A stretch of 64,000 nucleotides of DNA, from the NCBI GenBank assembly GCA_027704905.1, contig CM050999.1:589144-653143 (forward strand), written 5' to 3'. Shown here piece by piece: positions 26,354-37,930 of the stretch (the stretch's first letter is position 1; each line of letters opens with the position of its first letter). The DNA comes from Muraenolepis orangiensis. Its lineage: Eukaryota; Chordata; Actinopteri; Gadiformes; Muraenolepididae. The position numbers were made by a program, and so were the translations under genes. The notes below the pieces were generated by a model. It was not told the DNA's origin and did no database searches. It saw only the letters and a list, made by a program, of their open reading frames with translations.

Positions 26354-26658
26354 CTGGTCTGCGCATGCTCTGAGGACGCGGCCCGGGATGTCGTCGGGGC
26401 CTGCCGCTTATGGATGTTCAGCCGCTTGAAGGTGCGGTGTACATCCGCCTCCGAGATGCTCAGCAGGCTGTTCTCCACAGGCGGCGCTGGCTTCGGCGGG
26501 CTGCCGTTTATGTCGAACCGAGCAAAACAAGTATTTAACTCTCCTGGGAGGGAGGTAGAGGAGTTCTCTACACAACTGGTTCTCCCTCTGAAGTTTGTTA
26601 TCGTCTGCAGCCCCTGCCACATACCCCTCGCATCGTGGCTCTTGAATTTATCTTCCAC
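26245..26658 (-). pseudogene. LINE linker between endonuclease and RT
   Basis: Contains ARGMWQGLQTITNFRG and NTCFARFDINGSPPKP, the conserved connector of this LINE family. It overlaps the RT reading in another frame, so a frameshift lies near 26400. Confidence 0.7.
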
Positions 26659-26943
26659 TCTTCCACTCTATCTGTCCTTATACTCCCGCTTGGCAGTGAC
26701 GATGGTCTTACGGAGGTCGTAACGGGCTCTTGTATATTCCTCCGTATTCGCGGAGCCAAAGGCGGTGTTACGCGCGTGTAGGGCAGCGCGAACATCGCCG
26801 TTAATCCACGGTTTCTGGTTGGGATATATCCGAACCGACTTGGTCGGAACAACGTCATCTATCCACTCCTTGATGAACCCGACGACGCGTACTCGTTGAT
26901 GTTATTGTCCGAGGCAACGCGGAACATGTGCCAGTCAGCGCGA

Positions 26944-27819
26944 TTAAAACAATCTTGCAGCATAGAGTCCGATTGGTCCGACCAGCATTGGACCTCCCTC
27001 ACAGCGATCGGTTGCTGCTTCAGTCTCTTCAGGGCGGTGGTCTGATTTGCCGAACGGTGGGCGGAGGAGGGCCTTGTAGCCATCACGGAAGGAGGTGTAG
27101 CAGTGGTCGAGGATCCGCTCGCCCCGTGTGTTGCTCGTTATGTGTTGGTAGAACTTCGGGAGAACCTTCTTCAGGTTCGCCTTGTTGAAGTCCCCCGCCA
27201 CGATGAGAGCAGCCTCGGGGCGTGCCGACTCCTGGTCGCTGATTGCCCCATACAGTTCCTTCAGCGCTGTGTCTGTGTTGGCTTGTGGGGGAATGTAAAT
27301 AGCGGTCACGGTTACCGCTGTAAACTCCCGAGGTAGCCAGTGTGAACGGCACATAAGCATTAGGTACTCCAGGTCCGGGGAACAGAAAGACTTGAGGGGA
27401 TGTACATGACTTTGGTTGCACCAAGATCTATTTATCATGAGACATACCCCCCCCCTCCGCAATCTTTACCGGAGAGAGCCTTTGTTCTGTCCGCCCGGTG
27501 GACGGAAATCCCGTCGGCTCGATAGCTGTGTCGGTAACCCCCTCCGACATCCATGTCTCCGTAAGGCAGATGATACAATTGTCCTTAATTTCCCGGTGGA
27601 ATTGAATACGAGCCTGTAGCTCGCTTAACTTATTGTCCAGAGACTGTACATTAGCCAGTAGAATGGTGGGTAGTGGGGGGCGATCGGATCGACATCTCAG
27701 CCTGACTAGCACGCCAGCTCGCTTCCCTCGCTTCCTCCGGCGACGCTTGCGTGTAATCGTGCCCAAGATGGTCGGAGATAATCCAGCTGTGACTTCGGGC
27801 GGGACGTCCGAGCCGAAAG
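26944..27819 (-). pseudogene. LINE endonuclease domain, frameshifted
   Basis: Two minus-strand frames carry the domain: LLANVQSLDNKLSELQAR and CLTETWM at 27428-27700, then AIYIPPQANTD, ALIVAGDFNKAN and KSDHRP at 26944-27462. The split near 27440 (a run of C) is a frameshift. Catalytic landmarks E (TETW), D/N (GDFN) and DH are all present. Confidence 0.82.
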
Positions 27820-28274
27820 TGTCACGCAGAGAGGGAGTGGGTTGGACCCCGAACGCAGACGCCGACAAGTGGAGAGTGATACGAACGGCTTTATTTCCAA
27901 ATACACAAGCACACACAAAACACAAGGGTGCATGGGGAGGACTACGTGAACGCAGAGTAAGTAGGCGACCGGGGTGCGTACTATCTCTCCGATAGTCAGC
28001 AGCCGGGCGATCACAACAGACGGGAGAACGTGCAGTATACGTAACGACCTCACGCTGGGGTAAAGGATAGACAAAGTATATATACCCCAGGTGAGGTGAT
28101 TAGCAATTAGACAAGGGGGGGATATTGAGTCCAGGTGTGTGTGTGTGTGTGTGTGGCCAGCGCACGTGGCTAGGCCACGCCCCCTGCCAACCAACGTGAT
28201 TGTTGACAGGGGTGTGTGCGCCACCAGCGCACGTGGCTAGGCCACGCCCCCTGCCAACCACCGTAACCGTGACA
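27820..28274 (-). mobile_element. Solo LTR, Gypsy type, inserted in the LINE
   Basis: Minus-strand copy of the LTR family at 17451-17876, with TGTCACG ends and a 5-bp target duplication GAAAG (27815-27819, 28275-28279). The LTR has an internal repeat of GCGCACGTGGCTAGGCCACG near its 5' end. Confidence 0.92.
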
Positions 28275-28481
28275 GAAAGAATGAAAAAACTCCGGTAGGC
28301 GGCGAGCGACTGTCGATCTGATCTCCCGAAGTGTGCAAAAGTTATAAGTGAACGTGCTGCTGACTTCCTGAACTAAAATAGTAGCGATAAAAATAATAAA
28401 TAACAAAAAACTGCGTCGTTGTGCGGGAGCTCGCGACACGGCAGCCATCTCGTACGCCGCCATACTCCTTTGCCAACAAAG

Positions 28482-29010
28482 GTTATTATAGCACCTCCCG
28501 GAGGGGAGGAGGGAAAACAGTCCATGGTTGGTGTGAGAGGGGTCTTTCACTTTTTGTTGTGCATTCCTCAGACACCGTTTGTGGTGGGTAGTGTTTATTG
28601 CAGGGAGGGGTAATCCAACGATTTGTGGGCAGTTTTCACCACCCTCTGCAGCGCTTTACAGTCAGAAACAGAGCAGTTGCCATACCACACTGTGATGCAG
28701 TTGGTGAGTTTGCTTTCGATGGCACACTGGTAAACGTTCACCAGAAACTGAGGGGACAGATGGGCTTTCCTCAGTCTCCTCAGAAAGAAGAGACGCTGGT
28801 GAGCCATCTTTACCAGTGAGACAGTATTGAGGGACCAGGAGAGGTCCTCGGAGATGTGGACCCCAAGGAATTTTAAGCTGGAGACACGCTCAACCTCCGC
28901 TCCATTGATGAGGATGGGAGCGTGTGGGGATCGTCGGTGTTCAGGGTGAGGGTGGAGGAGGTGAGATTGGCTAACCTCAACACGCTTCACAATCAGGTGG
29001 TTGTTGTGAC
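28482..29010 (-). mobile_element. LINE family X, RT C-terminal part
   Basis: Continuation of 24930-25163 after the nested LINE. The minus reading has INGAEVERVSSLKFLG, VHISEDLSWS, FFLRRLRKAHLSPQ and ITVWYGNCSVSDCK. It is 5'-truncated next to the orphan exon. Confidence 0.78.
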
Positions 29011-29023
29011 TGATGTCTTGCAG

Positions 29024-29146
29024 CGGTGACGGAACCTTCCTCAGCGCTCAGACCTGGGGTTCTCCTGCATGTGGCGGTGCTGCTGGGCTTCTCCATCCTC
29101 ACCCTGGTGGTTCTGCTCCGCCTCGTTGGCTGGTCGAGGACGAAAG
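29024..29146 (+). pseudogene. Orphan transmembrane exon of a different receptor
   Basis: 123 bp, phase 1-1, acceptor TGATGTCTTGCAG and donor AAAGGTGAGG. It encodes VTEPSSALRPG, then a long hydrophobic helix (VLLHVAVLLGFSILTLVVLL), then RLVGWSRTK. Layout and phase equal those of the transmembrane exons of genes B and C but the sequence is unrelated, so it comes from another Ig-receptor subfamily. LINEs flank it on both sides and no partner exons are seen, so it is a relic or an exon of a gene whose rest lies elsewhere. Confidence 0.65.
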
Positions 29147-29164
29147 GTGAGGAGAGACTGCCGA

Positions 29165-30480
29165 CCGCCATATTGTTAGATTAGATTTGATTAGATTCAA
29201 ATGTATTGTCATTGCAAAGCACAAGACAGTACAGCGGAAATGAGTTGGCATCTAACCAGAGTGCCAATGTTGCAGTAAAGTGCATGGTAATATATCATTT
29301 ACGGTGGTTAAATAAGATGTAAAGACAGTCTACTAGGTATAAAAACAATATAAACGGTATAACGGTATAAAATTACTTATAGAGTATGTATAAGATATGT
29401 GCAGAATTATAGGTATATATATATACAGGTAAGTAAACAAGTATTCAACAGGTAGTGAGCAAGGGTATGCAATTATGCAATTATATCGACATGATAAATA
29501 TATATTTATATATATATAATATATATAATAATTTATTTATGTATTTACAGTAGTTAGTGAGCAGAGATATGCAGTTGTATCAACAGTTAAAGATTAATAT
29601 ATATGGTAGGGACAGTAAAAATGTAAAAATCGACATGGCTATCGCACAGGTATGTATCAAATAAATAAAGTCAACTATAGGTAGAGGTAGAGGTAGAGTG
29701 TTATTATTACAGTGCAAGGCAGTCGAAGACATTGATGGTGATAGGATATAGTGAGAAGAGTTCAGAGTTTGTATGGTGGGCAGCAGAGGCGGGGTGGCAA
29801 GGTGGAGGGCGGCTGTCATCGTGGTACACAGTTCAGGGAGATGACAGCTGAGGGGAAGAAGATGTCACTGATCCTGCTCAACTTGGAACAAAAGGTTCCT
29901 GTAGCGCCTCCCGGAGGGGAGGAGCGAAAACAGTCCATGGTTGGGGTGAGTGGTGTCTTGGACAATTTTAGGTGCCTTCTTCAGACTCTGTTTGTGGTGG
30001 GTAGTCTTTATTGAAGGGAGTGGTAATCCCACGATGCATTGGGCGGTTTTCACCACCCTCTGCAGCACTTTCCGGTCTGAGACAGTGCAGTTGCCGTACC
30101 ACACTGTGATGCAGTTCGTGAGGATGATTTCAATGGCACACCGGTAAAAGTTTAACAGAATCGGAGGGAACAGGTGGGCTTTCCTCAATCTTCTCAGGAA
30201 AAATAGATGCTGGTGAGCCTTCTTGATCAGTGAGGCAGTTTTAAGGGTCAGAGATGTGTACCCACAGGAATTTGAAGCTGGAGACACGCTCGACCTCCAC
30301 ACTGTTGATGAGGATGGGTGCGTGTGCGCCAGCTCTGGTCTTTCTGAAGTCCACAATGAGCTCATTGGTCTTCTTGGATTTGAGGGCCAGGTTGTTGTCG
30401 GAGCACCACACCACCAGGTGCTGGACCTCCTCCCTGTAGGCTGCTCCACTCCCCTGTCACTCGTTGCCAGAACTTTTCCG
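29165..30480 (-). mobile_element. LINE family X, second copy, 5'-truncated
   Basis: The 3' tail at the left reads AGATTAGATTTGATTAGATT. The RT C-terminal reading is at 29865-30480 with HQHLFFLRRLRKAHLF, ITVWYGNCTVSDRK and FSLLPSGRRYRN. Endonuclease and catalytic box are absent. Confidence 0.82.
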
Positions 30481-30872
30481 TTGTTCAACCATAGACTCTC
30501 TGGCAATACTCATACGTGATTCCCTGTGAATACTCTCTTGCTTTACTCCTCCGTGTTTCCCCTGTGAAGACAATTTATCTTGTTGATTCCTTTGTTGGAT
30601 TTTTTTACTTAGATTTTTCCCCCTGGATGTTTTTGTGTTCATTTTTGGACTTCAGCCTTCTCCCCGCAGCACGTTATCCAACACCCCCTGTTTGGAATTC
30701 CATTTCACACTCACGTAAGTTGCATTACACATTGTATTATTACTTCCGTAATTTACACACACATAGTTGATTGTTCATAATTCATAGAATTATTTTCATT
30801 GGAGCAAAAGCCCAATAAATACATCTACGGTTTATTGAACTAATGTTGCCTCCGACTCAGTGTGTGGCATAA
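30481..30872 (+). mobile_element. Possible solo LTR
   Basis: The stretch starts TGTTCAACC, has AAAGCCCAATAAATAC near its 3' side, and ends GCATAACA, like an LTR. No target duplication was found, and no relative occurs in the window. Confidence 0.3.
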
Positions 30873-30980
30873 CACCAGCTGCCTTATGCGTATTTGTTCT
30901 GCTCAGTGCCGCACACATGTCTTTCAGGGGGGGGTGAGCGGTTGGTGGTCAGTGGGGAGAGAAGCCCTGGTGGTCAGTTC

Positions 30981-32665
30981 ATGAACCGGGTGAGCCCAGT
31001 GAAAAGAAAAAAAAAGTGGACAAGACCAAACACCGGCAGTTCAGTGACAAATCCATTGTTAATGGATTTACTACATCTGATGATCCACCTCAGCCACAGT
31101 TATTTTTTTGCGGGATAGTGCTGGCAAATAATTCAATGAAGCCATCAGCCCACCTGCAGCGGCACCAGAGCACCAAACACGCCGGGAATGTCGGTAAAAT
31201 AGAGGACTTTTTCAAACGAAAACTGTCCGAATTCAAGTCATTAAAGACTACATTAAAGAAAGCGGCAAGTGTGTCGAGCAAAGAAATGGAGGCATCCTAT
31301 GCTGTGGCATTACTTGTGGCCAAGTCAAAAAAACCACATTCAATTGCAGAAGATCTGATTCTCCCTGCGCGATCATTTTGGCTGAAACTACGCTGGACCA
31401 GAAAGCAGCAGACGTGCTGAAAACCGTTCCGTTATCGAACAACACAATCTGCCGCAGGATCGATGACATGTCCACTAATATTGTTGGTGGTGCAGGTGGT
31501 GAATAAAATTAAAAGAGCCGGTCAGTTCGCTCTACAGTTGGATGAAATGACGGATGTGAGTGGGGAGGCTCAGCTCCTGGCCTTTGCGTGTTAAGCTGAA
31601 GAGTTTGGCATATTTTGTTTTGCTAGAAGCTAACAGGACAGACAACTGGCTAAGAAATATTTCAGGTGATTGACCGCTTTTTCAAAGAAAACAATCTTGA
31701 GTGGAAATCCTGCAGTCACATCTGTACCGACGGCGCAGCTGCGATGACGGGGAAAGTGTGTGGGTTGCATGGACGTGTGATGAAAGTAAACCCCGACATT
31801 AAGTGGAATCACTGCAATATCCACCGGGAGGCTCTCGCCAGTAAAAGGATGAGCCCCGAGTCCCCAAGTGCTGTCATGGATGACGCAGTTAAGGTGATTA
31901 ATTTCATTCAGTCCAGACCTACGAATCACCGACTATTTCAAACTCTGTGTCAAGACAGCGGGGCAGAGCATGGGCAGCTCTTCACACAGATGTCCGCTGG
32001 TTTTCGTGTGGCAAAACACTATCCAGGCTGTTTGAACTTCGCACTGAGGTGTCTGCTTTCCTGATACAGCACTCTCGCAGTGGTTTTTCAGGATGCAGGG
32101 TGGGTTGCACAGCTGGCATATCTTGCCGATGTCTTCTCCAAGATTAATGAGCTTAACCTCTCACTTCAAGGCAAGGCACTCACATGTCCTTAACATGTAT
32201 GACAGAGTGAATGGATTCATAAATAAAACGCATCAGTCCAAACTCAAAACTGAATTCAACCAGTACTTTCATGACATTGAATCAAAGTCAGAACAGCTGG
32301 ACTGGGTGAGGAACCCATTTAGAGTGACTGAGAGCAGCAGCAGTGTTCCTGCCAGACTACAGGAAAACCTGGTGGATTTTTTCTCTGATTGTGGGCAAAA
32401 GATGGCATATGCTGAAAAGTCACTGACAGAGTTTTGGTGTGATGTTGCAAAGGAGTATCCAGAGCTGGGGAAATGTGCATTGAATGAACTCTTGCCTTTT
32501 GGATCTACCTATATGTGTGAAGTTACCTTCTCGGCCCTGACTCACATCAAAACCAAGCAGAGGAACAGACTGAATGTGGAGAGCAGTCTAGTGACGGCTG
32601 TGGCCACACTGCCCCCAGAACTATCAAAGCTTATGAAAGATAAGCAAGCTCAAGTGTCTCATTAA
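30981..32665 (+). pseudogene. hAT transposase (ZBED5/SCAND3-like), frameshifted
   Basis: Three or more frames together give a domesticated-type or Charlie-like hAT transposase. A BED-like zinc-finger region has FFCGIVLANNSMKPSAHL and RHQSTKH (31080-31180). It is followed by GKIEDFFKRKL and KKPHSIAEDLILPA. The core reads CTDGAAAMTGKVCG (31720-31760). The C-terminal part has LNELLPFGSTYMCEVTFSAL (32490-32550) and ends at 32665. A run of A near 31005 shifts the first frame, and gaps near 31410-31660 and 32060-32100 shift others. It cannot make a full protein. Terminal repeats were not identified. Confidence 0.8.
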
Positions 32666-32690
32666 AATCTCTAGTGACTTAATAAAATAT

Positions 32691-34089
32691 CCATCCATCC
32701 ATCCATCCATCTTCTCCCGGTTATCCGTAACCGGGTCGCGGAGGTAGCAGCTTCAGCAGGGGACTCCAAACGTCCCTCTCCCTGGCAACATCGACTAGCT
32801 CTGACTGGGGGATCCCAAGGCCAGTGTGGAGATGTAATCACCCCACCTGTACCTCGGTCTGCCCCGTGGTCTCTTCCAAGTTGGATGTGCCTGGAAAACC
32901 TCCCTCGGGAGGCGACCAGGAAGCATCCTTACTAGATGCCCGAACCACCTCAACTGGCTCCTTTCTACGCGAAGGAGCAGCGGCTCTACTCCGAGTCTCT
33001 CACGAGTGAGTGAGTTTCTCACCCTATCCTTCAGGGAGATACCAGCCACCCTCCTGAGGAAACTCATTTCGGCCGCTTGTATTCACGATCTCGTCCTTTC
33101 GGTCATTACCCATTGTACATGGCCATAGGTGAGGGTATGAACGAAGACTGATCGGTAGATCGAGAGCTTTGCCTTCTGGCTCAGCTCTCTTTTGGTTACA
33201 ACGGTGCGCCAAAGTGCACCCAATACCCCTCCCGCTGCACCTATTCTCCTGTCAATCTCACGCTCCATCCTCCCCTCACTCGAGAACAAGACCCCGAGAT
33301 ACTTGAACTCCTTCACTTGGGATAAGGACTCCCTCCCTACTTGGAGTAGACAATCCACCGGTTTCCTGCTAAGAACCATGGCCTCAGATTTGGAGGTGCT
33401 GATCCTCAACCCAGCCGCTTCACATTCCGCTGCAAACCAATCCAGTGAGTGCTGAAGGTCACATACTGATGACGCAAACAGGACCACATCTTCTGCAAAC
33501 AGCAGCGATTCAATCCTGAGCCCACCATACTAAAACCCCTCCCCTCCATGACTACGCCTTGAAATCCTGTCCATGAAAATCACAAACAGGATGGGTGACA
33601 AAGCGCAGCCCTGGCAGACTGGGAACAGGCCTGACTTACTACCGAGAATCCGTACACCGCTCTTGCTTTGGGAGTACAGAGATTGGATGGCCCTAAACAG
33701 TGACCCCCACACCCCATACTCACGCAGCACCCCCCACAGTATTTCCCGAGGGACCCGATCATATGCCTTCTCCAAATCCACAAAACACATGTAGCCGGAT
33801 GGGCATACTCCCAAGCCCCCTCCAGGATCCTTGCAAGAGTGAAAAGCTGGTCCGTTGTTCCACGACCAGGGCGGAATCCGCATTGTTCCTCTTCAATCTG
33901 AGGTTGGACTATCGGCCGAACCCTCCATTCCAGCACCTTGGAGTAGACTTTCCCAGGGAGGCTGAGTAATGTGATACCGCTGTAATTGTTACACACACCT
34001 TTTTGAACAGGGGTACCACCACCCCCGTTTGCCACTCCTCAGGCACTGTCCCAGACTTCCACGCAATGTTGAAAAGACAAATAAATAGT
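32691..34089 (-). mobile_element. Rex3/RTE-like LINE, 5'-truncated
   Basis: The 3' end at the left is (ATCC)n, i.e. GATG repeats on the element strand, as known for Rex3. A 12-bp target duplication TTAATAAAATAT flanks it (32679-32690, 34090-34101). RT readings contain CGFRPGRGTTDQLF, FVDLEKAYDRVPRE, CQGCALSPILFVIFMD, KEFKYLGVLFSSEGRMEREI and RWFGHLVRM, in four frames, so it is decayed. The YADD-equivalent segment near 33490-33530 is damaged. Confidence 0.88.
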
Positions 34090-34404
34090 TTAATAAAATA
34101 TGTTGAATATATATATATATATTATATTATATTTTATTGTATTTTATTTTATCTTGTTTTGTCTCGTGTGGATGCTGTTGTTGTTGCTGATGTTCTTGTA
34201 CTGTTTAAGGCCCGTCACACCATAACGTTCTGGTCAGCGTTTGAGGAAACGTTGGTAATCGTCCGTGGTCGCTGGCATAGCGCCAGAAGAGCGTTGGGTA
34301 ATCGTCGGTGATCGTCGGAGAACGCTGGTCCGAAAATAAAGCCCCCCTCACACGCTTTTTCCCTCTTGGCGGCATGATGTGCACTGTTCAATATCCAGAA
34401 GAAC

Positions 34405-35791
34405 TGTCACGGTTACGGTGGTTGTCAGGGGGCGTGGCCAAGCCACGTGCGCTGGAGGCGCACACACACACACACACACGCACACACACACACACACACG
34501 TCAGCAATTGCTGTGGCTGATTGCTAATCCCCTCACCTGGGGTCTATAGACCCTGGCTCCCCGTTACCCCGGGGTTAGGTCGTACGTCATACTTTGTTCA
34601 TGTTACGTCGTACATTCTGGACGGAATCGCCACGCTGATGTCCCGGAGATCCAGATCCTTTACCTATCTCGTGTCACCCGCCTGTCTCGCGTTACGCCGG
34701 TCTATACAAGCTCCCCGGTCATTAGAATTACATGTCTACATGTCGCAATTTTTTTATCATATCTGCTGTGCATTTTCCCAGACGGTGGCGCCATTTCTCC
34801 ATGTAAACGTGTCCACGATAAACTTACAAAACCCGAATCCACACCGTTTACATACAAATGACACAAGCTGCATGTTTATACAGCAAGACCAACATTTCTT
34901 ATCCCCTTTACTTTGCGTTTACATCGTCCACAATAAAAATAAATGTAAAACTATAACCGGGACAACAAAAACGTACCTTTCCTCAGACAGCAAGACCGAA
35001 CTGAGAGCAGAGCAGTACAGGCTTTACAAATAAGGTTCAACTAGGCTACAATTGAGTGGCGCATGCGTGACTGGTTTCTTTGCTCACGCATTCACGCATG
35101 CGCCACTCAATTTGCTCACGCATGCGTGACTGGTTTCTTTGTTCGGGCGCAAGAATATGCGCCCCCACAGATCGTATTTAGGACCCTTGATAGGCTACAT
35201 TTAATTGCTTGATCCATTTTCACTGGCCGCTTGCGCGCAGTGACGCGGAGATCCTGGGCGCACCGGTCTTGCGCCCAGGTTTGGAGGTAGGTACCAGATT
35301 TCTATGAGAGTGACGTCAATGACAAACGAGGGGGGAGAATAGCCCGCACAAAACAATGATTTATATTTGCTATATTAACGTTATTGTGCATTTTAAACAC
35401 AAACATACTTAAAATGAGTAATTATTATTCATTTGAAACATGTTTAGTTTATTTTTAGGGGTCAAAAAATCTAAAATCAAAAAACACAATATATATTTTT
35501 TTATTTTTTTTCCCTCTCTCAACCAGGTGGGGCGGCGCCCCTGCGCCCCTATGGGCGAGCCGCCACTGCTGGTACCTGTCGCGACCTCCCGGTACCCAGA
35601 CTCCTCTCCCGTCCCGGGACGGGACTCTCGCCGGTCTACTACCTGCCGGTACTCCGCGGATCGACCACCCAGTACCCAGACCCCTGGACTGTCCCTGATC
35701 ACTCTCTTGTGTTGTGTTTGCTTGAAATAAAGCTCTGTTATAGCTCCACTGTGTCTTGGTCTGCGTCCCAACGAACAATCCACTCGTGACA
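34405..35791 (+). mobile_element. Solo LTR, Gypsy type, nested
   Basis: TGTCACGGTTACGG to CACTCGTGACA, the same family as 17451-17876 but more diverged. A 5-bp target duplication AGAAC lies at 34400-34404 and 35792-35796. It is split by a hAT MITE at about 34745-35568. Confidence 0.88.
34745..35568 (-). mobile_element. hAT MITE inside the LTR, left end truncated
   Basis: Reverse complement of the element at 39635-40784. The right end GAGCCGCCACTG is intact. The left end stops about 90 bp short of the expected CAGTGGCGGCC. It shares the palindromic ACGCATGCGTGA cluster and the GGACGATGTAAAC region with its relative. Confidence 0.8.
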
Positions 35792-36056
35792 AGAACAACT
35801 GAATCCACTGTGATTTCCCCGCGTTTTATACCCGTTTGAACACAGTGACACGTCAGCACACGCTAATTGTTTTCAGGGGTGTCTTACGTGGTCGCTGGTA
35901 CACGCTCCTCATGCGTTAGTCACACGCTAATTCATGCGTTAGTCACACGTTAGTCACACGCCAGATGTACACGCTCACCCTAGAACGCTCGAAAATTGAA
36001 CGATTAGAACGTTCATAGAACGCTGACCAGAACGTTATGGTGTGACGGGGCCTTTA

Positions 36057-36420
36057 CACAGTTTATACTACTGTTATTGTTGTTGTTTCTATTGCACTAT
36101 TCTATTCTATGTTGAGTTGTGGGCGGAGCCTCATATGCATGCATGCACCTGATTCATGTGCATATGACAATAACACCTTTGAAACTGCTAGAAGTGAGTA
36201 GTATTTTCATTCACAATAAGTGTCAATGTCAAGTTTAAATTAATTTGTATTAAGGGTGAGTTATAAAAGTGATTTTCATTTCAATTCATTAATGAGTAGT
36301 TTGGTTAAATACAATTACAAAAGGTTTAATATAAGAGAAAATGTAAGGCGAATCATCCAAATGAGTGAGGGGGTACTTAGAATGACTAAGCTACCAGCTC
36401 AAAGGGTACACAAGACAAAA
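36057..36420. other. LINE/SINE-like tail and unassigned sequence
   Basis: CATATGACAATAACACCTTT at about 36162 looks like a LINE or SINE 3' tail. The rest is AT-rich and not recognised. Confidence 0.4.
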
Positions 36421-36424
36421 AAGG

Positions 36425-37000
36425 TTGGGAACCACTGTGTTAAAGGGTGGTGACAGTGTCAATGTTGGAGTTGATATAATCCAAAACAGAGGAGGTGTAG
36501 GAGTTGATGTCAGTGTGGGAGTCCAGGGTGACTGGGAGGCAAACAGACTCCAATCTGTGTGTAGGAACCGGTTCAACAATTCAGAGTCTGCTCCCTCAGG
36601 CCACACTTTGACTGTCCTAACGGTGGGCTTCACACGCTTGATGAGTGGCCTGTTCTTAGGCAGCATGGTAAGCATCAGCCTTGTTGGTGTAAACATGGTC
36701 TAGTGTCCTCTCTCCTCTTGTACAGCAGGAGACATCCTGTTGGAATTTGGGGAGTGCAGTCTTTAAGTTGGCATGATTGAAATCACATGCAATAATAAAG
36801 GCTGCCTCTGGGTGGGAGTTCTGCTGTTTGGTAATGGCAGAGTAAAGTTCCTTCATAGCTAGCTCAGCGTTAGCATCTGGAGGTATGTAAGCTGCAGTTA
36901 TAAAGGTAGCTGTAATTTCCCTGGGTTGGTAAAAGGGTCTACATTTAACCATAAGGTATTCCACGATAGCAGAGCAGTGGCTCTCAATGGTGGGAGTGTC
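36425..37000 (-). mobile_element. LINE endonuclease fragment
   Basis: Minus readings with AAYIPPDANAELAMKEL, AAFIIACDFNHANLK and TLDHVYTN (endonuclease), then VWPEGADSELLNRFLHTDW (linker to RT). Same family as 25164-28480. RT is missing. Confidence 0.82.
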
Positions 37001-37236
37001 TGTGCACCAAGCTTGTTAATGTAAATGCACAAACCTCTAGCCTCTGTCTGTCTGATTACTGTACTGTTCTGTGTTCCTTCCTTCCTTCTTGATTTTAATA
37101 ATAATAATAGGGAAATGAAAGAACAATCATAATAATAATAATGATCATATAATAATAAAACTGGGGAACCAAAAGAACAATAATAGCAATATTAAAAAAA
37201 GTGTGCTTCTCATTTAGTTTGCTTAACATCTAAATG

Positions 37237-37297
37237 TGGAGAGCAAGACTTCTTACAGAGAGCACTCTCTCACTTTGACACAAGAGATTATCTGGTA

Positions 37298-37300
<3 letters not shown>
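37237..37300 (-). pseudogene. Inverted relic of the receptor 5' region
   Basis: In reverse complement this reads GTCTACCAGATAA, then GAGTGCTCTCTG and CTTGCTCTCCACA, matching 18099-18189 and 45017-45113 with a deletion. It points away from gene C, so a receptor 5' end once lay head to head with the next unit. No V exon follows. Confidence 0.65.
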
Positions 37301-37361
<61 letters not shown>

Positions 37362-37400
37362 GACACACACACACACACACACACACACGGACACACACAC
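37301..37400. repeat. (CA)n microsatellite
   Basis: AC runs interrupted by TGGA and GGA. It joins the inverted receptor relic to duplication copy 2. Confidence 0.95.
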
Positions 37401-37918
37401 GGTCCATTAGATGGACATATTTGGGCATATCATAACATTTCCTAGTTGTTGATGTCAGTGAAGTACAGACGCTTAATGGAAAATGGAAAACTAGCAAGCT
37501 AGAATAAAAGTTAATTCTCATAGCAAGGGTGATGTAGTTGTAATTGAAATCATATAAACAATATAAAAAAAAACACTTATTTTTTTAATACTTTCTTGAA
37601 TGGCCGCAAAATGTGACTAGGGGGAAGGTAGATTGTACTGCAGCTAGTGTAGAGTATGTAGAGGGCTGGCTTTCCACTGACATGACAAGCTGATGTGTAC
37701 TTTAGCAGCTGCTTGTCACAAATTACGTTAGGACCCAAATGCAGCACAGACACCAAGGGCCTGATCGCCGGCGACGACGAGACTACAGGGAGGAGAATGG
37801 ATCGCTGGAGCAGTGGTGCCAGGAGAACAGCCTCGCCCTCAACGTCAAGAAGACCAAGGAGCTGATAGTGGACTACAGGCAGCAGAGAGGAGAGCACAGC
37901 CCTATCTCCAGCGACTGT
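37401..37918. repeat. Segmental duplication copy 2, left block
   Basis: Copy of 66-588, including 160 bp of the LINE RT (with a small deletion that shifts its frame). At 37918 it jumps through TGTTAGCTATAG to the equivalent of 7787, so about 7.2 kb containing the pseudogene A equivalent is missing. Confidence 0.88.
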
Positions 37919-37930
37919 TAGCTATAGCTT

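Larger units (their letters stand above)
25164..28480 (-). mobile_element. Rex1/Babar-like LINE, nearly full length but deleted in RT
   Basis: The 3' end is at the left with CAAGTCAAGTCAAGTCAAG and TTTATTGTCAC. Going right: RT C-terminus, RT N-terminus, linker, endonuclease, 5' UTR. It is inserted into LINE family X at AACAA, and a solo LTR is inserted into it at 27820-28274. A deletion joins RT box B to the C-terminal region near 25805 and removes the catalytic YxDD segment. Confidence 0.85.
34208..36053. mobile_element. Harbinger-like DNA element with nested insertions
   Basis: Inverted ends AGGCCCGTCACACCATAACG and its near-complement, about 33 bp long with one extra base. TTA lies on both sides (34205-34207, 36054-36056), the TWA-type target duplication of PIF/Harbinger. 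There is no transposase. Its inside is occupied by an LTR at 34405-35791. Confidence 0.75.

Noticed and set aside
30481..30872. Host gene 3' end suggested by CCCAATAAATAC
   Set aside because: No ORF upstream; the layout fits an LTR better, though weakly.
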